Notes: generated from the letters alone by a model not told the origin. A stretch of 64,000 nucleotides of DNA from Lobosporangium transversale (GCF_002105155.1 NW_019028979.1:496001-560000), one strand, 5' to 3'. Counted from the stretch's first letter, positions 39,917-54,816 are shown. Translations and numbers: made by a program.

Positions 39917-42650
39917 TCAGCGTATAGTGGTGATCACGCCAGAGAGCCCTTCATCGTCTCGTCGTTCCGACTTGCTCTTTTGAAAAACATTCCAGAACCG
40001 TAGCGTTTCATCGCCCGCACCGGTGACAACGGTTTGACCATCAGGCGAAAGAGCCAAGTAAAGAACTCGCATAGAATGCCCAGAAAGAGCAACGATCTGA
40101 TGCATTGCAGGGTATTTCCATACAACGACCTGGTTTTGGGAATATCCGTGAGTTGAAACAAGCTCATTTGATGTTTTAGACCATGCAAGATTGCAAACCT
40201 AGTGCCAGCATATGTAATATTGAATCGAGCCTATTAGAGACATAGCACAGCGCAAGAAAACTTTATAGGAACCTCAATAGTGTTACTGCTGTATATACCT
40301 GCGATCCTGTATCTGTAGCTCCAAGGCAAACTCCTGTGGCAGTGTTCCAAAAGCGAATATGACGATCTACAGTTCCTCCTCCGCTGGCTAAGACGCCAGA
40401 CTGATGTGGGTTCCAATCAATTGCCTTAACGGCTGCAGTGTGGTCTCGGAACTTGTAAAGAGGCACAGTTGAATCCTTCTCCCAGACCATTAGTTTATTA
40501 TCGTTGCCGCCACTAGCAAGTTGAGATCCACTACTGTTCCACTTCAATCCACAAACCTATGCATTGCCATAAAGTGATGAATGTCAGTTTTACATAGCTA
40601 CCCCATTGTGGTCCCAATGATTGTAACAATAATAACAAGCAATCGGAATAGACTCTCACCTCCCCAGTGTGGCTGGCCAATTGATGGATCCACATCTCTT
40701 GAGCTCGCACATCACGGTGGTAGATCTTTCGATCGCGACTTCCTGATGTCAAAATATGATCTTTCCATGCCAGTACGCCAACTCTTTGAGTATGTCCAGT
40801 TAAGGTCCTGACTTTCCGTCGAGCTCCTACATCCCAAATCTGCACATATCCCTTGTCTGTACCAACAGCAAGATGTGATCCCTATCATTTTGAACAAGAA
40901 ATATATATGTGCAGATGATACGGTGATATGTAAGATTGCCTTCTTTTAAAAGTTATAACATCACAGTAATGGTCATATGCCAGGATGTGTTCAAGCAATT
41001 TTTTTTTACCATTGAAATCCAATTGATGGAAGTAACACTATCATTCTCACCAAGACTACAGAGCTGGGTGACCCTGCTTGTCAATGCGCTCCAAAGATAG
41101 ACGCAGTTCCCTAAACCAACACCTAATACATTTTGTGATGACCAGTCTACTAGATTCAAGTAGAAATCATCCTGTTGTAAGTGTTATCCAATGATGGCAT
41201 CAGTTAGTCACAAATACTGCTTCATGAATTGAGATGATCATAAAAAAAAATGCTCTATTACATCATACCTTGAGTTCTGGCGCATCAAGGATTTTAAAGG
41301 GTACCTGGCTGATCGTTCGTGGGGCTTTCTTTGGGCTAAGTAGAATATTGCGACTCTCCTGCGACACAGGAGTTGAAGCATAAATTTGACGTGATGGTGA
41401 GTCGAAATGAATGGTATTATGTGTTGTTGTCGAAGAGTAATTAAAGAGTCGGCGCGGCGTACTAGCCAACTGCTGGTCAGAATGATTATGTGTATTGGTA
41501 AGCTGTAGTTCGTTTGCGATGACTGTGTCATGAGCTTGGTTTTGAGCTACATATTTAATATGTGAGAGTAGGTGATAAAAGAATAAGTTTTGTATAGTTT
41601 CATTTTTAAAAAAATAAAAATAAATAAAAAAGGGGTATCAAATCAGTTCCCAGCCAACCTTTCTTATAATGGTCTGTAGCCTGCGTAGCTTGTGTTGGAG
41701 TCATCGATGTCTTTCGTGATTTTAATCGAGATGTAGTCGAGTGCGTTTCTGGCAAAAGATCATATAGCTCTGAAAGACCTCCCTCCCGTACAGGAATGTA
41801 TCTATGCAATGAATAATCGGGAACCGCGCACGGTAAGAATGCTTTTCCAATTTTTATGCTTTTGCTCACCATCTTTGTATTAGCTCTACACAACAAATGA
41901 TATTTACCTATCATATACATGCTTTTTGGTCGGAGACCTTAATCCAGGGGATCGAATTGTTGATGAATTCCCGGTGCCGGTGAGGCCGTCATATATAGAA
42001 TAAAAAGGGTGCAAGGTTGCACTAGGAATAGGGGTAGTTCTGGGAGTAGACTGTGTATTATCATTATTGCTGATGTTTTTCGCGCCATCAGTTGTTGTGT
42101 TATTGCTGCTGATATTATTTTTATCTTGATTCGCCGTATTATTGATATTGCTTTTAGAACTATTGGTGCTAGAAATATTGCGCCTTTCAAACTTTTTTGC
42201 TGTTCCAGCAGTTCCTGGTATGCTAACTGAGGCCGCGCTTTGTAAAGAATTGCGCTCTAATAACGATGCTCTTCTCTTCTGGCCCGGACTTGAAGATGAC
42301 CAGAGACGACTCTTCGTTGTCCGGTTTAGTCCTGTTGAGGGCTGCACTTCTGTGTTGGTTGTAGGTGCCGCTGAAGGACCAAATACGCTGCGGTTAATCA
42401 CACCGCCTGATGAGCCTGGAGGGCCACGAGCTCTCGCAGAACGAGCAATAGCCAAGGATGTTCTAATAGCGCCACCTGTCGTTCTTCCAGCTTGAATGTT
42501 ATTTGCATCCCTTGTTGATAAAAGATTAGGTTGATGTTCGGGTAGGGTGTGGTTGCTTCTTGTTGCGTGTTGCTCGTCCCTTGTAGTCCCATTTTGAAAT
42601 GCTTCTACTCGACGTTTAAAGTCCGCATCCATATTGTATATTACTCTCAC
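39917..42650 (-). CDS. APC/C activator Cdh1/Fizzy-related, WD40 protein
   Basis: Seven exons in coding order: 42650-41908, 41801-41659, 41546-41269, 41171-41010, 40881-40660, 40556-40299 and 40198-39917, giving 695 aa (689 if Met7, which starts [13 protein letters not shown], is used). The C-box DRYIP spans the exon 1-2 junction at residues 247-251. It is followed by the Cdh1-type linker ([20 protein letters not shown]) and seven WD40 blades, starting [21 protein letters not shown]. The protein ends in Ile-Arg, the IR tail that docks on Cdc27. These features activate the anaphase-promoting complex from late mitosis through G1, and CDK sites such as SPKK are likely control points. The N-terminal 240 residues are long, basic and Asn/Ser-rich compared with yeast Cdh1. 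Confidence 0.93.
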
Positions 42651-42756
42651 GTTTGTCGTTTTTACGAATCTTGACGCGCGTGAGACGTCGGCCGTTACAA
42701 TGGACGTGCCAGACCCTGGATGAGGTCTATATCTCTCTTATTGAGCAATACCCTTT

Positions 42757-43017
42757 CTACTCTGATTCAGTAGATATTGGAAGATAAGTAGCAATAGGTA
42801 ACTTGATTGGGAAGAAATAAGCTGCTGGGTAACAAAAAGCAAAAACAACAATTATAATAAGTATTTTAACGATACTATGAGTCAAAGCGTACAATAAAGC
42901 TTGATATGGGTTTAGTGGCGCTGTAGCCAATGGAGCTGTGCAAGGATAGTTGGTGTACTCACTGTACGTATACGTCAAGTTGCGAGAATGGGGTTTTGGG
43001 TTTTTGGCCGTGGACAT
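42757..43017 (-). CDS. Small single-span membrane protein, unknown
   Basis: An 86-aa open frame from the Met at 43017 (MSTAKNPKPHSRNLTYTYSE). It has a polar N-terminus, an SIVKILIIIVVFAFCYPAAY hydrophobic segment at about 49-68 and a short tail. In-frame upstream codons add 66 low-quality residues, so I chose this Met. It ends 106 nt before the Cdh1 start on the same strand. It could be an independent small gene, or an upstream frame in the Cdh1 transcript. I do not recognise the family. Confidence 0.45.
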   Translation of the reverse strand: MSTAKNPKPHSRNLTYTYSEYTNYPCTAPLATAPLNPYQALLYALTHSIVKILIIIVVFAFCYPAAYFFPIKLPIATYLPISTESE

Positions 43018-43811
43018 AAAGGGGATCGCTGACTGTTTAAATTGAATGTGATGGCTGATTTCGATATTTTTCTCTTGATGATGACTACTCTTTTTTGTTG
43101 ATTTGCTTGTATGCACGTAGATGTGAACAAATGTTTGTTTGAAATGGGCGTAGGAAAAAAATAGTAAAATATTGCGATAGATGTCTTTTGTGAATGAAGA
43201 GAAGTGAACAAGCAAGATGAAAAGTTTAAAATTTGATTAAAAAAAAAACGCTTTTGACCAAGATAACAATGTAAAATAAAGAGAACAATAAAATCAAAGA
43301 TAAAGAAGGCCAAAAGCGCAATATTTAAGTACTTTATGGTACTTGGCTCCTCTCCTCATCCGACTTAAAAGACGCGTCTAAAACTGTTCAGGAACTGCGC
43401 ATGCTGATGTCCCAGGTCATTTTCCCCTACTTAATACATTATCAAAAACGCAGCATTACTTGGGCATTAGCCAAGCGGATACACTGCTAGTCCAAGGAAT
43501 CCATTGCTTTGATCCATAAAGAAGTATCTCATTTATATTTCATACATGATATAAACCATCAGAGCTCTGCTCATGTTTGACACTGGGATCCCAAGAAGCC
43601 AGGCTGGCTATCATTCAACGTATATCGCAGGCCCCTTAATTTATATTAAATACGAATATCGAAATATCGCATGTGCTGTGTGTCACCGAGCTCAAGATAT
43701 TTGTTGTGTTCGCGTGGCTTAACATGCATTATCTTTTTTTTTTTTTTTTGTGAACATTTCTTTGTCTCATTCTTCCAGCACCTTTTTTTTTTTCTTCATC
43801 CTCACGAAACA
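43018..43811. promoter_or_regulatory. Divergent promoter region upstream of PRMT1
   Basis: An AT-balanced spacer. The last 80 nt before the PRMT1 ATG are T- and CT-rich (43735-43805) and form a likely core promoter or 5'-UTR. I see no gene in it. Confidence 0.4.
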
Positions 43812-45298
<1,487 letters not shown>

Positions 45299-45601
45299 AA
45301 AACTCATCTTTGATAATTTTTGTCAAGGGGAGATTTTCTAGGAATTATTTTTTGAATTTGATTTTTGTTTTATTTTCATTCTCTCCGTTTATATCCGTCA
45401 CCTTCTTGCCATTTCCCAAAGAATAGACAGAAGCATAGGCGAAGAAGCTTCAAACCTGTACAATAAAAACTTGCATTGAGTGCTTGATTTATTTAAAAAA
45501 AAAAAAAAAAAAACAAACAAACAGCACATAACATCGAAAGTAAAGATGCCATGATGTGAACAGGAGACTATGATATATACAAATGGAACATGTTAATTTG
45601 T
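45299..45601. other. Convergent spacer PRMT1 / reticulon
   Basis: It holds the PRMT1 3'-UTR with its polyadenylation signal. I see nothing else in it. Confidence 0.6.
45462..45467 (+). terminator. Polyadenylation signal AATAAA for PRMT1
   Basis: AATAAA about 165 nt after the PRMT1 stop, followed by an A run at about 45494-45512. Confidence 0.5.
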
Positions 45602-46760
45602 TTACTCAGCTTTCTGAGCCTTCTTCATTAGACCCTTGCTCTGAGCAAACTGCTCAGCCTTGGTGTAGACAGAACTCAAGTGTTCTTGAGCTTTCTGGCG
45701 ACCCTTGCCGACTTGCTCTTGCACCAGATCGGAAGTCTTGGCAACATGGCTGTCAATCAGAGTCTGATTATCAATGTATAGTCGAGGGAAAGTGAAGAGC
45801 GAGATCAAAACAGCTGAGAGGAGTGTGGTTGTCGAGAACCAGGTTCGCAGAGTCCAAATGGCGTAAAAAATGCCCATAAACTACATTACAAAAGATTAAG
45901 ATTAAGCCATACGTCAGAATCGTTAAAAATTTAAAACCTTTTAGTTTTTTTTTTTTTTTTTTTTTTTTTTTTGCATAATGCGCTTTACCTTCAAACTGCG
46001 CTTATTGTCCTCAATAAGCACTACTTTGGCGAGCTCGGTGATGACAACATTCAAACCATCAGTGACAAAACCTACACGGCGATGAAGAGCATCTGCCTCA
46101 ACGTGCACAAATTCGGCTGAACGCTGGTAGTACTTTCTATATGTACAGGATATAGAAGATATAAAACTTGATTAACAAAATCAAAAAGAAAAACAGATGA
46201 TCTGTATGGCCATATATATCCTCAATGATAAGATGTAGACAACCCGTAACCACAAATGAAAGCGAACCATGAAATTAAATAAATTCGTAAAAATGACATA
46301 CCCAAGTGGTCGAGAAGTAGCTGGCTTGTTAGTCACACGACCGAGAAGCAACATGCCATTAACATAGGCAAAAGAGGCAGAAATTCCTATAACAAATAGG
46401 CCGCAGACCAAATTCAATAGTGAAACCCATCGGCACAGCAGCACCATTGTCAGTGCCGTAGCGAGATGAGCTGCCGATACTACGGGTTTCTCCCAAAGCA
46501 AGATGCTCTTCAGACGTGGCGACATGTATGCAGAGTGATCTGTAGCCAAAAAAAGAAAAAAATAAAGAATGTACTAAGCGTCTGGCTCTAAGACAGCTAC
46601 ATGATTAAGTCCACTATCCAAGTTGTTGCTTACCAGAAGAATGGATCTTGCTCTCAAGGCTAGACTTTGGTGAATCACTGCTGCTCCGTTCGCGTGGTGC
46701 AGGGATTTGCCCCTCAAGCACAGGCTCGACTTTAGTAGGATGATCTGGCTGAAGCTCCAT
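45602..46760 (-). CDS. Reticulon-like ER membrane-shaping protein
   Basis: Four exons in coding order: 46760-46634, 46539-46302, 46136-45989 and 45880-45602, giving 263 aa. A polar N-terminus is followed by the reticulon-homology pattern: KSILLWEKPVVSAAH, two long hydrophobic hairpins (about 60-115 and 178-215) and a hydrophilic loop between them ending LIEDNKRSLK. Then come FTFPRLYIDNQTLID and a basic, helical tail. In reticulons the hairpins wedge into the ER membrane and shape tubules. The tail ends in KAE rather than a dilysine signal. A purine-rich plus-strand stretch at 46806-46890 (CT-rich on the coding strand) lies just upstream and may be its promoter. Confidence 0.85.
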
Positions 46761-49700
46761 GACTGATTTTACTGACAATAGAGATGGGATTGATAAAATA
46801 TGTGTTTAAGGGATTGGAAGAGGGAAGAAAAAAGATGGGAAGAAAGAAAAGATAAAAGAAGAGAGAAGAGGAAACTGTGAGAAGAGAAGAACTGCTGTAA
46901 GTTTTATAGCAGCCACGCCACATCGTTTTTCAGCTCTGTTGGAAAATACTTTTGTCCTCTTGCAGTAATGTTTATATCGTACAGTTTTTTTTCTTTTTTT
47001 TACCGTGCGTGTAATGTCGTGAACAGTAACATCGCATACAAAATACACAAGCACAGATAAAGGCCCTTTTGGGTCATCTTTGGATGATCTCCAACCTCAT
47101 TTAGTGAATTCTTTACGATGTCACCATTCATGATAGCCTTACAGGAGATGAAGTCACCTACTCCTCTGATAAAGAAACACCAACAAAATCCGATTGATTG
47201 AAACAGACATCGTGGGTAAGCCAAGCAAAAATTTAAGGGGGCGAGCGAGTCCTCAAGTTTCTCGTTTTCTCGGGAGGAAAAGACATGCACAAAGACAAGT
47301 AACAATGTTACAGCATATATCAGATATGCATATTTGTCACACGATGAAAAACCCAATTAATCTTTACTGGATTTCTAACCAACGAGCAAGGGAACATGTG
47401 CTTGCCAAGACAAATCGAAGCAAGGACTTGAGGACTGGAAACCTTTCTTGATGCTGTTTATAAATACTTTTACATGTTGGTCGTGTACAAAGGCTCAACA
47501 TATCATTATCTCTCAATACATTTATTTGCTATAAGGATGTAAAGGCTGGACTAAGGGTGCTGCAAGGGTGCCTTTAAGAATGTTTGCTCCGCGTCACCCT
47601 CTCTACACTGTCATCTATCGCTTGTGTGCCTCCTTTTCAATAGCCCCGACATTCTTGAACCATCTCCTTTTTTTTTGTGCTTGTGTATGCCAGTGTGGGC
47701 TTCTCACACGATATGCCAGTGCCTCCTGATATTCGAATTAAAAAAGCCTGCAGCTTTCAGTTGTTACGAAGGAGGTCGTCTTGTTTGCTGTCTATACACT
47801 TATTTGCTGTATGCACAGTAGATTAAGAATAATGTGCAGTCAAGTAGAACTCACTCCTGATAAAATGGTCCATCAAAAGCGTCTTTCTCTCCTTGCAACA
47901 CTCTTTTCCTGTTCTGATATCGTGAATCTTACCGTAGTTCAAATCGTACTCTTAATAAGAAAGCCAATGGAAGCTAAATGAATGCAAAAAAGAAAGGCCA
48001 GATTAATTTCAGGGTAATAAACTAGCTCTTGCGGTGGGCTTTTAACAGTAGTTACCTGTCCTTTGTTTGTGCTTTTGTTTTTCATGCTGATTGAACTTCT
48101 TTTGTGATAGAGATACGTATGAAAGTCAAAGAATGAGCCTAAATGAAGGAGAGAAAGGAAGGAGTGAGAGGAGCAGGATGTGCTGTGAAGGCAGCTTTCT
48201 TTTTTTTATTTAAAACATCTGCTTGTCATTATTACAGCTTCGTTAACTGCACCCTTAGCCAGGAACAGAAGTGTCAAACTGAATTTGAAGACAAAAGGCC
48301 TCTCATTATCTTGTAAAGCTTTTAGCAATCCTGTTCCTGCTAATTTGTAACATTTGGGAAGAGTGAGAGAAATAGTGCATCTCTTTCTTACAAACGCCCT
48401 TCAGGTGGTTTTATTTTTAAAAGAAGAAAAGGCTTCAAAAGCGGCCGAAAAGAAAGAGCAAATACTCACGTCTGTTCCTTCTTTTCTTTTTTAATCTTTT
48501 CGTTTTTTGCTCATCAACAAGTTATCATCGAAATAGAAATTGGAATGAACGAGTGTCTTCATCTTATCAGGTACCACAATGAACATCCTAAAATTTGCTG
48601 AAGGCTATATCAAACCAAAGTAACTTACGGATTAAATGTCATCGTCCACATAGCCTCTGGCGATCATCTTGGCCCTTCGTAGCCTAGTGCTTGCTCTGGC
48701 CTCGTCCATCATGTGCCTAGCAAGAACATCTAACCAACATTGGGGAACGCTGAGAAGCAAGCAAGGATTAAAGCCTTGGGATCGATTGCCTGCTTACAAA
48801 AGCACCATGTCTCAGAAGTGTTTGCAAAGGGCGAAAGAACATTTTACAAAACCCTAATTAACAGTCTGAGTGTTATAGGATGTTAAAAGAAAAGAATAAG
48901 ACGAAATTCATTAGGTCTATCCCATCACGATCAAGGTTGACACCACCTACCGTAATTGTCATACATATATCTAACGGTTCTCGAGCCGAGTCTGGCGAGT
49001 CTGGAGAGATAGCCTTGTGGCTGAGGACAAGTTATTGTCGATCCATTTCTTGCTTTGATTGTTATTATGTGACATGTATTCACGCCTTTTTGGGGTTCTA
49101 TAGCTCTGAGGCAAGTGGACCTCATCTATTGATACCAATAGCTTTCTAGACGCATTGAGGCATGATTCCATTTGCTTCTGCGGCAGCTTTATGTCCATAA
49201 TGCTAAGCTACTGATGTTATATACACTAACTCATATAATGTCAAGCTTTTGTCTAACAGCGGCGATTATATATTGTGCATGATATTCGTTATGTTTATTC
49301 GTCTGATAAATATGCTCTTCGGCGTTGTCGACAAGGCCCACGATGGCACAGTTAGAACCTGAAGAACTGCTGATAACTGGAGCTTTTTGATCCAGTATGA
49401 GCTTTAGCCTTGCGGCTGTCTACAACTTTTCATGTTCTGAATGAGCCAACTCCAATGTTATCGCTTAGCAAAATCGCTACTAATTCCATGGTATTTTAGA
49501 GCCTGCAAACCCCGATCAGGATTCAAGGTATCTATATTATTAAGCGAATATGCCTTAGTTGTGAACAGGTAGGGACTAGCAAACCGCAATGTGTTATATT
49601 TTAGGACGTTTTTTTATGTCCCAGTTCTAACAAGCCTTTGCTCGACTTCTGCCTCGCGATATTTAAATTGTGGTCAGCAACAGCTTATTGACACTAATTC

Positions 49701-51542
49701 CGCAGTTTACCAAGTGACTATCATCTGTACAACAGATTACTGCCTCAGAAAAGTCCAGCCAGCTACTCCAATAGTCAGTATTATCAGGGCATCTAACCAC
49801 AATATCAAAGGGCCGACAATGGTTTAGTCGGCGATACGGAATTGAATTGCTGTAGTAACAGTGGCAGTTTCAAAAGCATCAGAAACCGACCTAAACCACG
49901 TGAGTTCCGTGGTCCTCTACATATGGGATCTCTCTCCACGTTAAACACGTATTATATTCTATCTCATGAATATCCCAATGTGAGAAGAGTTGGGAAAGGC
50001 GGCCCACTAGGTAATTGGGCTACCAAAAGCAACACCGCAAACATAGCAACCACAGCAACCATAGTAGACGGAACGGTGATGATGGTAATGATGGTAATGA
50101 TGTTGATATCCCACGGGTCCAGGAATGAACCATCCAGATGAAGGATTATGGACAACTACGCCATGGATATCAAATGAAAAGACATGTGCAACATACCATA
50201 CAGGAAATAAAGAAGCGATCATCTATTTTCTGAAACTATCCATGTATAGTAATACTATGAGGGTTGAGGCCAGTAAATTGCAAATACTGCGCAGGACGCG
50301 TTTACCCCTTGCTATGATGAATCTGGTGTCTACTCTAGGCTGTAGCCAAGTAAAAAAAACGTGCTAGCCAACTGAAAAGAAAATGCAAAAGCGATAAAGG
50401 ACGAGGCCTACAGAGAAGTGATGGACATGGAAACATGGGACCATAAGCTTTTTGTTTTGTTGATTGGGAAAAAAAAGGCCGCCCATGAACATAACAGTAG
50501 AATAAATGGAGTGGACAGAAAGACTCGAGCATAAGGTTATAATAGTACATTATAATGGTCGCGAATAATAGATCAGCATCTTGCATGGAGCAGTGATGGA
50601 TCTGTTTTTCGACATCTCCCTTTTATACAGGGCATCAAACGTGGTGCACTGGAAAGGGAAAGTACATGTACAAGATATCACAAAAGCAGTGCTGTCAGAA
50701 ATGTCTCTTCCTCATTAAAAATGTATCAGCATTTGGTGGAACCACAACCCAGCAGCCTTGGACGGAGTAATTTTTATGCCAAAAGTGCGGACAAGCCTGT
50801 TTGGATCGTCGCACATGTAAACTTTATTCATCCTCCAATACATCATCACCAATAGATATACTAGAAGATTGATCGAATATTTTTGCGATTTCATTTTCGC
50901 AAAAGTAGAAGATTATCAAAGTCGTAGTCGACAAGTGCCAAGAAGTTCAGGAAGTCAAGACACAGTCGATTGTGTCTTACTGATCATCTGTGTGTGCAAA
51001 TACGGAGAGACAGTCGGAGCGACAGTGTCCAGTCCTCTAATACAAATTGGACAAGAGCAGGAACAGTCCTTCTGCGCAGACAAGAGAAGAGCAAAAAAAA
51101 AAAAAAGCCCACACACAGATACATGGAACTTCCGAGAATGAAAATAAGAACAATTAAAATTCATAATCATCCAGGCAATCAAAGCACGTTCTATGCGAAT
51201 ATGCGAATAAAGATATTTGTATTAACAAGCATCGCATTGTCACTCTTTTGTACTTTCGGTCTCTTGCTTTGTGCCGCCTCCGTTATTATTATATTATTTT
51301 TTGACTCATTGATGTCTTGAAGTCATTGATTCCATTGTGCATTCATTCCTTTCTTTCTTCCTTTCTTTTAGTCTCCTCCACCTCAACCGTCACTTCGCTT
51401 CATTTCTCTCCACTCCAATTCTACTTCATTTCTATTTTTTTTTTTTTATTTTATAAAAGAGCTACTGAGCTGTACTTTTATCCAGTCCATCACCAGTCAT
51501 ATCCATATACCCTCTTAATCAGACTAGACGAGAGAGATAGAG
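46761..51542. other. 4.8-kb gene-free region
   Basis: No convincing gene on either strand; open frames are all under about 120 codons. The 48.5-50.6 kb part differs from the rest of the window: base composition is balanced and the long A/T runs are nearly absent, which may mean a decayed mobile element or pseudogene. A (GATGGTAAT)n-like repeat lies at about 50078-50103. The end (about 51330-51460) is CT-rich and probably contains the ABC transporter promoter. Confidence 0.5.
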
Positions 51543-54500
51543 ATGCCATCTGTCTCCGAACTACAGTTCTCGCCAGAGGACTCTGTTCAAGCCAACAGCA
51601 GACATCAGTCGTATGCGGTCAAAGACAACTTTACATACCAGAATGGTTTTATCATTGGACTTCGTCAACTTTGGACTATGCTCAAGCGTAACACCATTCT
51701 ACAGGTACAATCCAACAATACAAAAATACTGCACCCTGTCATCAATGTCAATGCTAAAAATCTCTCTAATGAACGCTATTCCAAATGTCACATTTTACTA
51801 GGTCCGCTATAGGAGATCCACTTTTGCACAAGTTCTCCTAGGTCCAATCCTGTTCCTGCTTCTCCTCTGGGCCCTCCAGAAAGCAGACACAGCACGCCAA
51901 CTTCGATCAAACTACCATCCAGAACCTTGGGTTCTGCCTGGAATTGATAATTGTCAGGTACAGCATCAGGTTAAAATGTTAATAGGCATTCTTGTTACAC
52001 AGCCTTGTATCCGCACTTTTTTTTTTTTTTTTTTTTTTTTTTTCATTTCTAACCGTCCACAGCTTCCCCCTTCTATCTCGTTAGGGTCGCACTCCAGGAG
52101 ACCCTTGTATAAATATCATGTTTACGCCAGACACGTCAGAAATTCGTGAGATCCTTGCTACTGTTAACAACCGCAATAAGATCCGTGAACCATCCGTAAA
52201 CCTTGGCTTTGAGAACGCCATTTCTGATTTAAATACTCTTCCACGATCAACGCTTGGTATGGTTCCTGTACCCAACGGCAAATTTATTTACGATTACACA
52301 CTTTCTCATCCCAATGTCACCCGATTTGGAATTGAGTTCTCGATTGTACCTGGGCCACCAAAGAACTATGTCTATCAGACCTGGTTTAATTTTACCAACA
52401 CGGCTAATGACACAGACCCTTTTGGCGATTCCTTGCTCTCGTTTACTCGAGCTGTTGACGAGGCTATCATGCAGGTTGCAGAAGGTAGTGATCCAAGTCT
52501 GATAACTATGCTTAAGGATTTCCCACTGGTACCACCTAGGGTAGCCAGCGATGAGGTTGTCTCTGCACTCGGAGCAATGTTCTTTTTCTGCTCCATGATG
52601 ATTATTTTCATCTGTGTGCTTAACCAAATTGTAGCAGAAAAGGAGCTTCATCTGCGCCATAGTATGCAGATGATGGGTCTCAAGACACTCGTCTATTGGT
52701 TTTCATGGTGGCTTTCGAATGCACTTCTTGTACTCGTTAGTGCTATCGTTATTTCTGGATTTGGTATCGCTTTTGGCTTTTCTGTCTTCAAGAACAGCAA
52801 CTTTTTAGCTGTCTTGATCACTTTCTTCCTCTTTGGTCTTTCCATGGTAACAATGGCATTTTGGATTACCACTATGGTCAAGGCGAGTAGAACAGCCATC
52901 CTGATTGGAATTTTTTTGTTCATTATCGGTTTGCTGTTTGAAAGTATGGTTTTCTCCAATCCTTTCGTGGGCTACCTCTGGTATGACTCTGGCACGTCTC
53001 CTGCAGCGAGATATGTCCTTATGTTCATTCCCTTCTTCAATTTTGGCAAGATCTTTTTGGATATGTCTCGTTTTGCGACGGGCCGCTTCGATGTTCTTAC
53101 AGAGACTTACATCCCTGGACCAGGCTTCTACTGGAAGGACCTTTATAACAAGATCCCCACATCATTCACTCCAACGTATGATGACGCCAGAACGCGTCAT
53201 CCAGACGTCCCAGCTCCTATTCAGTCCTGGTATTTAATGCTCATGAATATCGGCGTTTTTGCCATTTTGACCCTATACTTTGATCAAGTGGTGGCAGACG
53301 ACTATGGAAATCGACGCCATCCACTTTTTTTCTTGGACCCAACGTTCTATGGTTGGCATATAGGCAAAAAGCTCGCGACACGTGATTGGATTGCCGCTCA
53401 AGAGGCAGATAAGTCCAAACGGGATGCACGTAGGATGAAAATGAACAAGTCCCCAGCTGATCTATCTATTGAAGATGAAGATGAAGACGTGAAAACAGAG
53501 AGGAATATGGCATTGGACCCCAATTATGATACTGCAGCCAGGATCTGTAACCTTCAAAAGGTCTTCCAAGAATCAATGTTCCGGAAAAGCCCTCTTGACA
53601 AGATTGCAGTGAAAGATTTATGTCTGACTTTGCAGGAAGGGAAACTATTAGCACTCCTCGGACAGAACGGCGCTGGAAAATCAACTACGATGAACATGCT
53701 TTCTGGATTGACGAAATCAACTGGAGGCGATGCTGTGTTCTACGGTCTATCGATGAATAACGAAATGGCAGAAATCCGCTCATTGATGGGCGTTTGTCCT
53801 CAACACGATATCCTGTTTGGTGATCTTACTGCCAAAGAGCACATTGAGCTTTATGCTGGACTCAAAAACGTACCCAAACATGAGATTCCAAAGTTGACAG
53901 AAGAACGTTTGAAGGCGGTTCGACTTTGGAAGGTCAAGGACAAGCTTTCGCATACGTATTCCGGTGGCATGAAGAGACGTCTGTCTATGGTTATCTCTAC
54001 CCTTGGAGATCCCAAAATTATCTTTTTGGATGAACCAACTACAGGTAAGCATTATTGGTTCATTACAGTAAATCTTTATGTGTTTTGTGGCGTCATTTGA
54101 ATAAAACGCTCATCTCTTTGACTTCATTATAAATTTTATTAGGAATGGACCCAACTAATCGTCGTCATGTGTGGTCATTTATTGAAAAGTTTAAACAGGG
54201 ACGGATCATTATTCTCACAACGCATTCAATGGAGGAGGCTGATATTTTGGGAGATCGAATCTGTGTGATGGCTCACGGCCGTCTCCGAGCTATTGGCAAT
54301 TCGATTCATCTCAAGAACAAATTTGGAGCTGGCTATCGTATCTCGTTGGTGACTGATCCATCGAATACAGCGTTAGTCAAGTCCATCATCGAGTCCAAAG
54401 TACCTGGCTGTATTCTTAAGGATGATTCTGCAGGTGCACTCCTATATCAGTTCCCACCATCGTCTATGAGTAGCATTCCAAAATTGGTTCAATGGCTTGA

Positions 54501-54816
54501 AGGTGCTGATGTTGGCCCACAGGCTGTCAACCGAAATGCTCGGGACTCATCTGCCAACAGTGGTCGGAATACTCCCACCGCCACTCCACCAACGGGTAGT
54601 GACAATCAAGTTTCAAAGGGATTCAGCACTTCAGGGAATGCTCAGTCTCTGATCCATGGCTATGGTATTTCTCAAACATCTTTGGAGGAAGTTTTCTTGA
54701 AGCTAATTCGAGATGCTAACCCAGAGGGATATCAGGGTTATGAAGTCACTAAAAAGCCTGCCAATGACAAGTCCAAGTCTGATTCCACTCTTCGAAATCG
54801 GGGCACAGGGCAGTAG
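51543..54816 (+). CDS. Half-size ABCA-type ABC transporter
   Basis: Four exons: 51543-51704, 51802-51957, 52085-54044 and 54143-54816, giving 983 aa. The layout is one membrane domain followed by one nucleotide-binding domain. An N-terminal span at about 60-80 is followed by a large polar loop (about 85-280) and a cluster of five to six spans (about 280-440), with another near 500. The ATPase has Walker A GQNGAGKST near 632, the signature YSGGMKRRLS near 731, Walker B IIFLDEPTTG near 755 and the H-loop ILTTHSMEEADILGDR. The sequence after the H-loop (GRLRAIGNSIHLKNKFGAGY) is typical of subfamily A. ABCA proteins move lipids; the partner and substrate are unknown. A half transporter should dimerise. 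Confidence 0.92.

Noticed and set aside
47000-47356. 118-codon minus-strand hydrophobic frame
   Set aside because: No recognisable domain or splice context; length is within chance in this gene-free region.
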